A DNA stretch of 52,335 bases from Bacteroidales bacterium (GTDB taxonomy: Bacteria > Bacteroidota > Bacteroidia > Bacteroidales > FEN-979): positions 37,855-90,189 of the forward strand of contig JALNZC010000012.1 in assembly GCA_023229525.1 (NCBI GenBank), in the 5' to 3' direction. How positions within the stretch are numbered: the first letter of the stretch is position 1; each line of letters begins with the position of its first letter. This document shows, one piece after another, positions 20,874 to 29,533 of the stretch. The position numbers and the translations under genes are program-made. The notes under the pieces were generated by a model. The model had not been told where the DNA came from and did no database searches. It saw only the letters and a program-made list of their open reading frames with translations.

Positions 20874-23792
20874 TTATTTGATATGATATTTCTTAAGGAT
20901 GTCATACATAACCTGGTGGATTTGGGTACGGAGATTCATCTCGGATAATCTTTGATTTGAGGCTGATGGATAAACCCGGTTGGAGAGAAATACAAAGAGA
21001 AGTTTGTTATCAGGATCTGCCCAGAGGTAAGTCCCGGTGAATCCGGAATGGCCGAAACTTCGCGGAGAAGTACTGTCACAACTGGGTCCGTTCGGTGTAT
21101 AATGAAGCAAAGGTTTGTCAAATCCAAGTCCCCTTCTATTCCCCTTTTCCGGAAACTGTATCCGGGTAAATTCCCGGATAGTCGATGGAGAGAGGTATTG
21201 TTTTCCACCATATGATCCTTCCTGTAAGATCATCTGCAGGATTACAGCCAGGTCAGTGGCATCGGAAAAAAGTCCGGCATGGCCCGAAATACCACCCAGC
21301 ATGGCAGCTCCTGGGTCGTGAACATCTCCCCAAACTAACTGTCCCCGGAATTCCGTATCATATTCGGTTGGAACGATTTGTGACAGATCAAACCGTTTCC
21401 TGGGTTTGAATCCCATCGTTGATAAACCCAACGGTTTATAAAAATTATCCTCAAGATACATTTCAAAAGACTTGCCGCTGATATGCTCCACAATTTTATA
21501 TAACAGGTAAAATCCGAGATCACTGTATTTGTATTCATGACCGGGACGGAGGGGTGAGTCAATGATCTTTTTGAAAATGGTATCGGTATAATCTTTCCGG
21601 ATGTACAGGTTTTCAGCCACTCGATCCGGGAATTCCGGCGAAAGTACATGACGGTAAACAGCCGGATCGGGGCTGGAATTTTTAAGGGTGGCTTTATAAA
21701 ACGGGATCCAGTCCTGCAGCCCGGCCTGATGGGTCATTACATCTCGGATGCGTAGAGTAGCTTTGTTACTGCCTTTCAATCCGGGCAGATAAGTGACCAG
21801 GCTATCTTCTGGATTTATTTTCCCATCATCGAATAACTTCATGATCGCTAGCGTAGTTGCAGCAACCTTTGTAACCGAAGCCAGATCGTAAATATGATTT
21901 GGAGTCACTTTCACCGTATCCTCATACCTGGGATGGCCAAAGCTTTTTTCATAAAAAACCTTTCCGTCTTTTGCAAAAAGGATCTGACATCCGGGATAAG
22001 CCCTCAAATCAATTCCTCTATTTGCAAGGGAATCGACGGCCATGAGTGCCCTTGAAGGGATTCCCAATTCTTCCGGTCTGCAGAATGACAACCTTGTCTT
22101 TTCTGTTTCTATTCCGGTCTTGTAAGGAAAGCGAGCAACCGAAACAGGTAGTTTTCCGGTCGCTCCCAATCCACCGAAAATTATTTCAGCGGCCACGGAT
22201 TCTGTCGTAGCATTATCCTGGTAAGCAACCACTATTGCTTCCGGTTTATTGAGGTCCGGGATCCGGGTAAGGGAATAAGGTGTCCCGAAGAGCGTGAGCA
22301 AAGTCCGGTTGGTTTTGATGAGCGTATCCATTAGTGTGACCATTTGCCGGGTAATTCCGAAACTGTCGGCGATGCTGCTGTTGATGCCATGAACGCCTAA
22401 AATCAGGATGTCATAAGGATGCATCAATTTACAGATACTATCGGCCAGTTTTTCCGGAATTTTCTTGGGAACGGAAAAATGATCAAGCGGCATATATTTT
22501 AATAATTGTTCCTGGAAGACTGTGGTAACGGTATCGCCGATCGACAGGGCCGCGATCTTTCTCCTTTCCAGTCCCCTTAGCGGGATAAGTTCAACATCAT
22601 TTTTAAGAATGGTTACTGAGGTTTCCACCATCTTTTGACGAAGTGTTTCCGCTTCCGGTGGATTAAGGTCAGCGATCAGGTTTTCCGGGTTAATAACCTG
22701 AAGGTGACGCAAACCCAGCTTTTCTTTCAGAAATAATATACGCCGGCATTTTTCCGAGATGGTTTCCTTTGAAATCCATCCGCTGTCGATGGCCGATTTA
22801 ATTCCTGAAATGGCGGTTTCGGTATTTTGCGGGAGCAACAGTATGTCATTTCCGGCAAGTAAGGCTTTGACTTCAATTTCACCCGGTTTAAAATACTTAG
22901 TTACACCCTGCATATCCAGCGCATCGGTAATGATGAACCCCTTGAAATTCAACTGCTCCTTCAACAATGTGGTGACCACATTTTTCGACAGGGTCGCCGG
23001 TAAATTTATTGATGAATCATAACTGGGAAGGTATAGATGAGCAATCATGATACCCCCGATTCCGTCACGTATCATCTCACGGAACGGGTACAATTCAACA
23101 GAATCAATACGTTGTTTCGAATGGTTGATGACCGGCAGTGAGAGGTGCGAATCAGTATCGGTATCACCGTGTCCGGGAAAATGTTTGGCTACGGCCATAA
23201 TACCCTGATCCTGCATTCCCTTCATATATAAGGCGCTTTTTCGTGTTACCAGCCGGCGGTCCTCTCCAAAAGAGCGGAAACCGATAACCGGGTTTCCGGG
23301 ATTATTATTGATATCCACTACAGGCGCCCAGTTAATCTGGATACCCATCCTCCAACAACTTCTCGCAACCTGCCTACCCATCTCATAGATCAACGAATCA
23401 TTAGCGATAGCCCCCAGGGCCATCTGACGTGGAAATGAAAAAGCGCTGTCGAGCCGCATTCCTAAGCCCCATTCGGCATCGATAGAAACCAACAGTGGTG
23501 TTTGAACTGCTTGTTGCAAACGGTTTGTCAGTAATACCTGGCGTGTCGGCGTCCCCTTGAAAAAACAAACGCCCCCCACATTGTATGTTCGAATGATATT
23601 GACCAGGCTGTCGTCATATACTGAATCCTTCCCCGAATATGCCCTTATGATCAACAATTGTGCTATTTGTTGTTCAAGAGAAAGTGATTTAAAAACTGAA
23701 TCAACCCAAGCCGTATCACGCTGTGCCGTAACATTGCCGGAATGCAAAAACAAAGAGATCAAAAGAAGATAAAAGATTTTAATTCGACGCAT
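20874..23792 (-). CDS. bifunctional beta-N-acetylglucosaminidase / serine hydrolase (NagZ-AmiE fusion)
   Basis: A 972-residue two-domain protein with a signal peptide (MRRIKIFYLLLISLFLHSG...TAQ). The first ~550 residues are glycoside hydrolase family 3 of the NagZ type: AKHFPGHGDTDTDSH with the catalytic Asp-His dyad (near 203-216), FKGFIITDALDMQGV with the nucleophile Asp (~290), and the second (alpha/beta) GH3 domain. From ~585 a class C beta-lactamase-like serine hydrolase follows, with SVTK (Ser-x-x-Lys), YSD and HSG motifs, the family of Bacillus AmiE. The pair would remove GlcNAc and cleave MurNAc-peptide bonds. The start at 23792 is preferred to 23816 because the signal peptide begins there. 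Confidence 0.9.
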   Translation of the reverse strand: MRRIKIFYLLLISLFLHSGNVTAQRDTAWVDSVFKSLSLEQQIAQLLIIRAYSGKDSVYDDSLVNIIRTYNVGGVCFFKGTPTRQVLLTNRLQQAVQTPLLVSIDAEWGLGMRLDSAFSFPRQMALGAIANDSLIYEMGRQVARSCWRMGIQINWAPVVDINNNPGNPVIGFRSFGEDRRLVTRKSALYMKGMQDQGIMAVAKHFPGHGDTDTDSHLSLPVINHSKQRIDSVELYPFREMIRDGIGGIMIAHLYLPSYDSSINLPATLSKNVVTTLLKEQLNFKGFIITDALDMQGVTKYFKPGEIEVKALLAGNDILLLPQNTETAISGIKSAIDSGWISKETISEKCRRILFLKEKLGLRHLQVINPENLIADLNPPEAETLRQKMVETSVTILKNDVELIPLRGLERRKIAALSIGDTVTTVFQEQLLKYMPLDHFSVPKKIPEKLADSICKLMHPYDILILGVHGINSSIADSFGITRQMVTLMDTLIKTNRTLLTLFGTPYSLTRIPDLNKPEAIVVAYQDNATTESVAAEIIFGGLGATGKLPVSVARFPYKTGIETEKTRLSFCRPEELGIPSRALMAVDSLANRGIDLRAYPGCQILFAKDGKVFYEKSFGHPRYEDTVKVTPNHIYDLASVTKVAATTLAIMKLFDDGKINPEDSLVTYLPGLKGSNKATLRIRDVMTHQAGLQDWIPFYKATLKNSSPDPAVYRHVLSPEFPDRVAENLYIRKDYTDTIFKKIIDSPLRPGHEYKYSDLGFYLLYKIVEHISGKSFEMYLEDNFYKPLGLSTMGFKPRKRFDLSQIVPTEYDTEFRGQLVWGDVHDPGAAMLGGISGHAGLFSDATDLAVILQMILQEGSYGGKQYLSPSTIREFTRIQFPEKGNRRGLGFDKPLLHYTPNGPSCDSTSPRSFGHSGFTGTYLWADPDNKLLFVFLSNRVYPSASNQRLSEMNLRTQIHQVMYDILKKYHIK

Positions 23793-23858
23793 AACACGAT
23801 GCTGTACAACAAGCACAAAAGAAATAAAAAGTAGGATACATACGTTAAATCTTATTAA

Positions 23859-23888
23859 TATCTTTGAACACTATTATAAACAAAGATA
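23859..23888. promoter_or_regulatory. face-to-face -7 boxes between the NagZ-AmiE and transketolase genes
   Basis: A plus-strand TATCTTTG (23859-23866) and a minus-strand TATCTTTG (23888-23881) form a perfect 8-bp inverted repeat with a 14-bp centre. Each could start transcription toward the gene it faces, with overlapping initial transcripts. Minus TSS near 23875 would give NagZ-AmiE a leader of ~80 nt. Confidence 0.5.
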
Positions 23889-23985
23889 ACTTGGTATTTT
23901 TTTCAAAAGTATTTTGATACCTGAAATGGAATGTTGAATGATGTCAAACTAATTGCGGATAACAGATGCAAATACTTAACCCGAT

Positions 23986-24058
23986 ACTCGGAACTCGCGA
24001 CCCGCAACCCGAAACCCTCAATTAGATCTAAAATCTTAAATCGTAAATCGTAAATCGT
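23986..24058. repeat. two heptad families upstream of the transketolase gene
   Basis: ACTCGGA, ACTCGCG, ACCCGCA, ACCCGAA, ACCCTCA (23986-24020) are five units in exact 7-bp register. After ATTAGATCTA come AAATCTT, AAATCGT, AAATCGT, AAATCGT (24031-24058). They end 3 bp before the ATG at 24062, so they would form the ribosome-binding region of the mRNA. Confidence 0.85.
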
Positions 24059-24061
24059 CAG

Positions 24062-24907
24062 ATGTATACAATTAAAGATCTGGAAAAGATCGCATCGCAG
24101 GTCAGGCGGGATATTCTCCGGATGGTTCATGGAGTGGCCTCAGGTCATGTTGGCGGACCATTGGGGAGCGCCGATTTTTTAGTTGCGCTCTATTTTGATA
24201 CTATGCAACCCGATCCGTCAATTTTTTCAATGGATGGGACTGGGGAGGATATTTTTTTTCTTTCAAATGGTCACCTCTCCGCCGCCTGGTACAGTGTTCT
24301 GGCGCGATATGGCTATTTTGATGTAAAAGAGCTGACCACTTTCCGGAAAATGGGATCTAGATTACAGGGTCATCCCGCTGTAAAAGAAGGGTTACCGGGG
24401 ATCCGTATGTCCTCAGGATCGCTTGGCCAAGGTCTTTCCGTGGCTATTGGCGCAGCCCTGGCAAAAAAACTGAATGCAGATGAACACCTTGTCTGGTGCC
24501 TTATGGGAGATGGAGAACTTGAAGAGGGTCAAAACTGGGAAGCCCTTATGTTTGCGGCAGCCCGTAAGGTTGATAACCTGATTGCAGTTGTCGATTATAA
24601 CGGACAGCAAATTGACGGACCTGTGAACGATATTATGCCCCTTGGTGATCTTACAGCTAAATTTGAAGCGTTTGGATGGAAGGTTCTCACCCTTTACGGA
24701 AATGACATGGCCGAAGTAATCGGAACACTTAAAAAAGCCCAGTGGTTTACCTTCCAGGAACAACCTGTCATTATCGTGATGACCACACACATGGGTTATG
24801 GTGTGGATTTTATGATGGACAACCATGAATGGCATGGAATCCCGCCAAGTGATGAACAACTTGCCAGGGCGCTCGGGCAACTGGAAGAAACACTGGGGGA
24901 TTATTAA
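24062..24907 (+). CDS. transketolase, N-terminal (thiamine-diphosphate-binding) subunit
   Basis: A 281-residue half-transketolase. It shows GHVGGPLGSADFLVALYF (first His of the active site), FLSNGHLSAAWYSVLA, LQGHPAVKEGLPGIRMSSGSLGQGLSVAIGAALAKK, then the ThDP/Mg motif GDGELEEGQNWEALMFAAARKVDNLIAVVDYN. Together with the C-terminal subunit encoded 1.6 kb downstream it would transfer two-carbon ketol groups in the non-oxidative pentose phosphate pathway. The sugar-phosphate specificity of split transketolases is not always canonical. An unrelated von Willebrand A gene follows 9 bp downstream and separates the two halves. Confidence 0.92.
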   Translation: MYTIKDLEKIASQVRRDILRMVHGVASGHVGGPLGSADFLVALYFDTMQPDPSIFSMDGTGEDIFFLSNGHLSAAWYSVLARYGYFDVKELTTFRKMGSRLQGHPAVKEGLPGIRMSSGSLGQGLSVAIGAALAKKLNADEHLVWCLMGDGELEEGQNWEALMFAAARKVDNLIAVVDYNGQQIDGPVNDIMPLGDLTAKFEAFGWKVLTLYGNDMAEVIGTLKKAQWFTFQEQPVIIVMTTHMGYGVDFMMDNHEWHGIPPSDEQLARALGQLEETLGDY

Positions 24908-24916
24908 TATTCAGGT

Positions 24917-26344
24917 ATGATGGGGGATAGGAAATCGGGGATAAGTGATTGGAAACAAGGTACGCCTGTTTTATATATTTTTTTGATCCTGATGATATTA
25001 TCCCCCTGCTTGTTCTCTCAAACAGCTGTTGAGAAGGGAAAAGCCAAACCAACAACCCGGATCCTTTTCGTTTTTGATGCATCGCAAAGCATGTACGGCC
25101 ATTGGCAAAGCGATACGAAATTCAACATCGCGGTGAAATTATTTTCCAACATCCTTGACAGCCTGCGGACCCAGCAAAACCTGGAACTGGCCTTGCGCTT
25201 GTATGGCCACCAGAAACCTTTCCCCCCTCAGGATTGCAATGATACACGACTCGAAGTCCCTTTTGGAAAAGACAACATTTCGCGGATCAAACATGTGCTT
25301 AAAACAACCAATCCGAAAGGAACAACACCCATCGCCTACGCCCTTTCTCAGGCAACAAAGGATTTTACACCCTGTGCGGATTGCCGGAATATTGTCATTC
25401 TGATCACCGACGGACTGGAAGAATGTAACGGCGATCCATGTGCGGTATCCCATGAATTGCAGATGAAAGGCATTGTGCTCAAGCCATTCATTGTCGGGAT
25501 AGGCAAAGATTTCAGGCAACAATTTGATTGTGTGGGAACCTATTTTGATGCATCCAATGAAAAGGAATTTCGCTCTGCTTTGAACGTGATCATTTCACGG
25601 ACTTTGAATCCCACCACCATGCAGGTCAACTTGCTGGATTCATACGAAAAGCCCACAGAAACCAATGTCAATATGACATTTTATGACAATGTATCGGGAT
25701 TACCCAAATACAATTTCATCCATTCTTTCAATGCCAAAGGAGTCCCTGACACCTTGGATATTGATCCTCTCATTACTTATGATATTAGCATACATACACT
25801 TCCTCCGGTACATAAGGATAGTGTTAAACTGACGCCGGGAAAACATAATATTATAGGGATAAACGCACCCCAGGGATACATTGCATTTAAATCATCAGGG
25901 AACAATTTATTGAAAAATATGCCGTGCATAATCCGGAAAAACAACAATTTGGAAACCGTGAATGTACAGCAATTCGACCAGGTTGAAAAATATCTGACGG
26001 GGTTATATGACATTGAAATCCTTTGCATGCCAAGGATCAAAGTAAATAACGTGGAGGTCAAACAAAGCCATACCACAACGGTAGAAATACCTTTGCCGGG
26101 AATTGCGGTCATTCAGAAATCGACCAATGGATATGGCAGCCTCTATCTGGAAGATAAAAACCAACTGACCTGGCTTTACAATTTCAGGGATACGCCACAA
26201 CAGCAGGAGACATTGTATCTGCAACCAGGTCCTTACCGGGTTGTTTTCCGGTCAAAATATTCGACCAACGCTTCCTATACGATAGAAAAACCTTTCAGGG
26301 TTGAACCGGGTCAGACTGTTGTTGTGAAGTTGTATCCGAATTAG
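24917..26344 (+). CDS. secreted von Willebrand factor A domain protein inserted between transketolase halves
   Basis: A 475-residue protein with an N-terminal hydrophobic export segment (~17-35, YIFLILMILSPCLFSQ). Residues ~47-230 form a VWA domain with an intact MIDAS: FVFDASQSMYG (DxSxS, Asp54), the Thr in KGTTPIAYAL and ILITDGLEECNG (Asp). Extra Cys pairs (PCADCRN, EECNGDPC) suggest disulfides. Residues ~240-475 are beta-rich with PEGA/Ig-like features (TVEIPLPGIAVIQ, YRVVFRSKYSTNASYTIEKPFRVEPGQTVVVKLYPN). Presumed periplasmic or surface protein binding a ligand through Mg2+. Its stop is overlapped by a CTCGCTTCGCTCGC module. The ATG at 24917 gives a short extension before the export segment. 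Confidence 0.87.
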   Translation: MMGDRKSGISDWKQGTPVLYIFLILMILSPCLFSQTAVEKGKAKPTTRILFVFDASQSMYGHWQSDTKFNIAVKLFSNILDSLRTQQNLELALRLYGHQKPFPPQDCNDTRLEVPFGKDNISRIKHVLKTTNPKGTTPIAYALSQATKDFTPCADCRNIVILITDGLEECNGDPCAVSHELQMKGIVLKPFIVGIGKDFRQQFDCVGTYFDASNEKEFRSALNVIISRTLNPTTMQVNLLDSYEKPTETNVNMTFYDNVSGLPKYNFIHSFNAKGVPDTLDIDPLITYDISIHTLPPVHKDSVKLTPGKHNIIGINAPQGYIAFKSSGNNLLKNMPCIIRKNNNLETVNVQQFDQVEKYLTGLYDIEILCMPRIKVNNVEVKQSHTTTVEIPLPGIAVIQKSTNGYGSLYLEDKNQLTWLYNFRDTPQQQETLYLQPGPYRVVFRSKYSTNASYTIEKPFRVEPGQTVVVKLYPN

Positions 26345-26432
26345 CTCGCTTCGCTCGCTGATGCTGAATGAGGCGCTTCGCGCCGATGTAAGATACTGGA
26401 TACAAGATGCTGGATGCTGGATGTTTGATGCA
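26345..26432. repeat. module and heptads after the VWA gene
   Basis: The TAG stop reads straight into CTCGCTTCGCTCGC, then GATGCTG/AATGAGG, a GGCGC-TTC-GCGCC mini-hairpin, and GATACTG/GATGCTG heptads. Same order (stop, module, heptads) as after the genes ending at 3951, 6842 and 19149. Confidence 0.88.
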
Positions 26433-26458
26433 ACATACTTTATTATTTTTTATCATCT

Positions 26459-26490
26459 TCAAATTCTCAAATTCTCAAATTTTCAAATTG
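26459..26490. repeat. 8-bp tandem repeat AAATTCTC
   Basis: Four copies of the 8-bp unit (TCAAATTC, AAATTCTC, AAATTTTC phase variants) ending 8 bp before the ATG of the transketolase C-terminal gene. Octad class, in the translation-initiation region. Confidence 0.8.
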
Positions 26491-26498
26491 TAATTTCT

Positions 26499-27467
26499 AT
26501 GCAAGATTATGTAAATTCTGGTTCAAAAGATACCCGGTCGGGTTTTGGAGAGGGATTACTGGAATTGGGAAAACAAAATCCCCGGGTTGTTGCACTTTGC
26601 GCCGACCTGACTGGTTCTTTGAAAATGGATGCCTTTGCAAAGACCTTTCCGGAACGTTTTATCCAGGTCGGGATAGCTGAGGCCAATATGATGGGAATCG
26701 CCGCTGGTCTTACCATTGGCGGTAAAATACCTTTTACAGGTACCTTTGCCAACTTTTCTACCGGCCGTGTTTATGACCAGATCAGACAATCGATCGCCTA
26801 CTCCAATAAAAATGTAAAGATCTGTGCTTCCCATGCCGGTATTACACTGGGCGAAGACGGTGCAACCCACCAGAATCTCGAAGATCTGGGGATGATGAGG
26901 ATGTTGCCCAACATGACCGTGATCTGCCCTTGCGACTTTAACCAGACCCGTGCCGCAACGATAGCTGTTGCCAAATATGAAGGGCCGGTTTATCTGAGAT
27001 TTGGTCGACCGAAATGGCCCAATTTCACCCCTCCCGGTCAGGAGTTTATCATTGGAAAAGCTGTGGTGATGAATGAGGCAAATGATATATCGATCTTTGC
27101 AACGGGCCATATGGTCTGGAATGCACTCCAAGCCTGTAAAATCCTTGAGGAACAGGGAATTGGTGCCGAAGTGATCAATATCCATACGATCAAACCCCTG
27201 GATGAAACTACGGTTCTGAAGTCAATCCTGAAGACAGGATGTGCTGTAACAGCGGAAGAACACATGCAGAATGGAGGTTTGGGTGACGCCATATCCCAGG
27301 TGCTTGTCCGGAATTTTCCAGCCCCCCTTGAACTGGTTGCCATCGCAGATCAATTTGGTGAAAGTGGAAAACCGGAAGAACTGTTGAAAAAATTCGGGCT
27401 CGATATCCCTGATATCGTGAATGCTGCATTGAAATCAATAAACCGGAAAAAAGGTTCCGGCCACTGA
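26499..27467 (+). CDS. transketolase, C-terminal subunit
   Basis: A 322-residue protein with the pyrimidine-binding and C-terminal domains: RSGFGEGLLELGKQNPRVVALCADLTGS, RFIQVGIAEANMMGIAAGLTIGGKIPFTGTFANF (the Glu in GIAEANM activates ThDP), HAGITLGEDGATHQNLEDLGMMR and a C-terminal transketolase_C domain (ISIFATGHMVWNALQACKILEEQGIGAEVINIHTIKPLD). The ATG at 26499 is chosen over the longer frame at 26361, whose first 46 codons come from the repeat array. It is the partner of the subunit at 24062. It ends 6 bp before the converging kup gene. Confidence 0.92.
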   Translation: MQDYVNSGSKDTRSGFGEGLLELGKQNPRVVALCADLTGSLKMDAFAKTFPERFIQVGIAEANMMGIAAGLTIGGKIPFTGTFANFSTGRVYDQIRQSIAYSNKNVKICASHAGITLGEDGATHQNLEDLGMMRMLPNMTVICPCDFNQTRAATIAVAKYEGPVYLRFGRPKWPNFTPPGQEFIIGKAVVMNEANDISIFATGHMVWNALQACKILEEQGIGAEVINIHTIKPLDETTVLKSILKTGCAVTAEEHMQNGGLGDAISQVLVRNFPAPLELVAIADQFGESGKPEELLKKFGLDIPDIVNAALKSINRKKGSGH

Positions 27468-27473
27468 TTTCCG

Positions 27474-29429
27474 TCAACCGAAATGTTTGGTCTGATCGTT
27501 CCTGATCGGCACGTTGGGAATCTCCTTATCGGTAGATAGTGGGACCATTTCCACAGTTACATTGCTTGTGTCGAGTCCCAAGGCCCGGACTTCAGAAATC
27601 CCAAAGTATTTTATTCTGTCATATAGATCCATGATGAGTTGTTCCCGTGGCGGAAAATCAAAATCATAATTCTGGACCCGGTCAATTACGATAAATCTGA
27701 AATCAGAAGGGATATTATACTTGCGTAAGGAGTCGTAACGGCTGACCAGATCGATCTCTTTGTTCTGATTCAGTTCCACCAATACCTGGCGGAAGAAAAG
27801 ATTGACACGGGGCTGGACTTTAAATCCGATCTTAAAATCGACTTTTATCAGTGTTCCCGGTATCAGATGCACAATCTTATATTCCAATACATGCGGATCA
27901 TCCAGGATATCCACATGAAGCAACCAGTAAACATCAGCCCTCTTGGGGTGTTTATTGATGATTGAATAGATGATTTTGGATTCGATGTCCGTTACCTTGT
28001 TTGCTTTTGTCAGGAAAACCAGATTGGATGCATATTTTACGATAGAGGTATCATTGCTTATTTCTTTGATGATATCGTAATATTTTTCGATTTTGACAAA
28101 TCCGATAAAACTATTTCTAATTTTTCTGCCATGGTACCAGATATACATGATTAAAAACAACAGACCCGCTACAAGTATGGTGAACCAACCGCCATGCATG
28201 AATTTGTTTAGGTTTGCGATCAGAAATGATCCCTCGATGGTGAGATAGCCGGCAAGAAATACAACGAGTAAATAAACGGGTACTTTTTTGTAATAGAGAT
28301 AAACGGTGAGTAATCCGGTGGTCATCAACATAGTTATGGTAATGGACAGACCGTACGCCGCTTCCATGTTTGAGGACTTCTGAAAGAGAAAAATAACGGC
28401 CAGACAGGCAGCGCAAAGCATCCAATTAATGCTTGAAATGTACATCTGACCTTTGATATTTGTGGGATAATTGATTTTTATCTTTGGCCAGAAATTCAAC
28501 GAAATGGCTTCGCTGATCAGGGTATAGGACCCGCTGATCAATGCTTGGCTTGCGATAATGGCTGCAGCTGTTGAAATACATATCCCGGTGATAAGAAACC
28601 AATGGGGCATGATGGAAAAGAAAGGATTGGTCCATTCGTTGATCATGTCTGGATTCCGTAGGATCCATGCTCCCTGTCCAAAATAGTTTAACAGTAAACC
28701 GGTTTTAACAAATCCCCAAGACACACGGATATTTTTCAGCCCACAGTGGCCCAGGTCTGAATATAAAGCTTCTGCGCCGGTAGTACAGAGAAATACGGCT
28801 CCCAGAAGCACAAATCCCTGGGGAAATTGTGTGAGAAAACGATAGGCATATTGCGGATCAATAGATTTAAGGATAGTTGGATAATGCAATAACTGAGATA
28901 TGCCCAAAACGGCAAGCATGGAGAACCAAAGGAACATGATCGGTCCGAAAGCCCGGCCCACCAGGTTTGTCCCGAATTTCTGGATAAAAAATAACAAAGT
29001 CACAATCAAAGTAACAACAGGGATAACGGGGAATCTGGGATTTATAATGACCAGCCCTTCAACGGCTGAAACAATTGTGATCGATGGGGTAATAACTCCA
29101 TCAGCCAAAAGAGTTGCTCCACCGATAATGGCCAGTATGTATGCCCATTTTGCACGTTTCCTGATAAGTGCAAAAAGCGAAAATATTCCACCTTCTCCAT
29201 GATTGTCAGCCCTGAGTGTAATGAGGATATATTTCACCGTTGTCTGTAATGTCAATGTCCAGAAAATACAGGAAAGCCCACCCAGAATAAATGGTTCTGA
29301 TATGGAATTTGCTCCACCGATGATGGCTTTCATGACATAGAGAGGGGAAGTTCCAAGATCACCAAAGATGATTCCCAGCGTAACAATTACACCGGCAGCA
29401 GATAAACGGGGAGATACCTTGCTACTCAT
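27474..29429 (-). CDS. kup: KUP-family potassium uptake transporter (copy 1)
   Basis: A 651-residue inner-membrane K+/H+ symporter. The start region AAGVIVTLGIIFGDLGTSPLYVMKAI is the diagnostic Kup signature, followed by GGLSCIFWTLTLQTTVKYILITLRADNHGEGGIFSLFALIRKR, about twelve membrane helices to ~residue 440, and a ~200-residue cytoplasmic C-terminal region. It is a close paralogue of the next gene with long identical stretches (KINYPTNIKGQMYIS; DLGHCG; TLTLQTTVKYI). It has its own -7 box (29461-29468), separate from the second copy. Confidence 0.95.
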   Translation of the reverse strand: MSSKVSPRLSAAGVIVTLGIIFGDLGTSPLYVMKAIIGGANSISEPFILGGLSCIFWTLTLQTTVKYILITLRADNHGEGGIFSLFALIRKRAKWAYILAIIGGATLLADGVITPSITIVSAVEGLVIINPRFPVIPVVTLIVTLLFFIQKFGTNLVGRAFGPIMFLWFSMLAVLGISQLLHYPTILKSIDPQYAYRFLTQFPQGFVLLGAVFLCTTGAEALYSDLGHCGLKNIRVSWGFVKTGLLLNYFGQGAWILRNPDMINEWTNPFFSIMPHWFLITGICISTAAAIIASQALISGSYTLISEAISLNFWPKIKINYPTNIKGQMYISSINWMLCAACLAVIFLFQKSSNMEAAYGLSITITMLMTTGLLTVYLYYKKVPVYLLVVFLAGYLTIEGSFLIANLNKFMHGGWFTILVAGLLFLIMYIWYHGRKIRNSFIGFVKIEKYYDIIKEISNDTSIVKYASNLVFLTKANKVTDIESKIIYSIINKHPKRADVYWLLHVDILDDPHVLEYKIVHLIPGTLIKVDFKIGFKVQPRVNLFFRQVLVELNQNKEIDLVSRYDSLRKYNIPSDFRFIVIDRVQNYDFDFPPREQLIMDLYDRIKYFGISEVRALGLDTSNVTVEMVPLSTDKEIPNVPIRNDQTKHFG

Positions 29430-29460
29430 TTGTTGATGGATCGGTCATTCAAAAAGTTTG

Positions 29461-29468
29461 CAAAGGTA
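29461..29468 (-). promoter_or_regulatory. promoter -7 element of kup copy 1
   Basis: TACCTTTG on the minus strand, 31 bp upstream of the ATG. Located in the 104-bp gap between the two kup genes, implying separate expression of the two paralogues. The -33 box is not obvious. Confidence 0.55.
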
Positions 29469-29533
29469 ATATATAATGATCATTGTGGATTATCTTGAGT
29501 TCGAAAATTTCATATTTGACAGATCCCCGGTTT

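Noticed and set aside
26361..26498. Longer N-terminus of the second transketolase subunit
   Set aside because: These 46 codons come from the repeat array and do not occur in transketolase C-terminal subunits.
26556..27185. Long antisense frame on the minus strand within the transketolase gene (also 40500-41051 within parE)
   Set aside because: The sense frames encode complete well-known proteins; the antisense products resemble no family and have no promoter.
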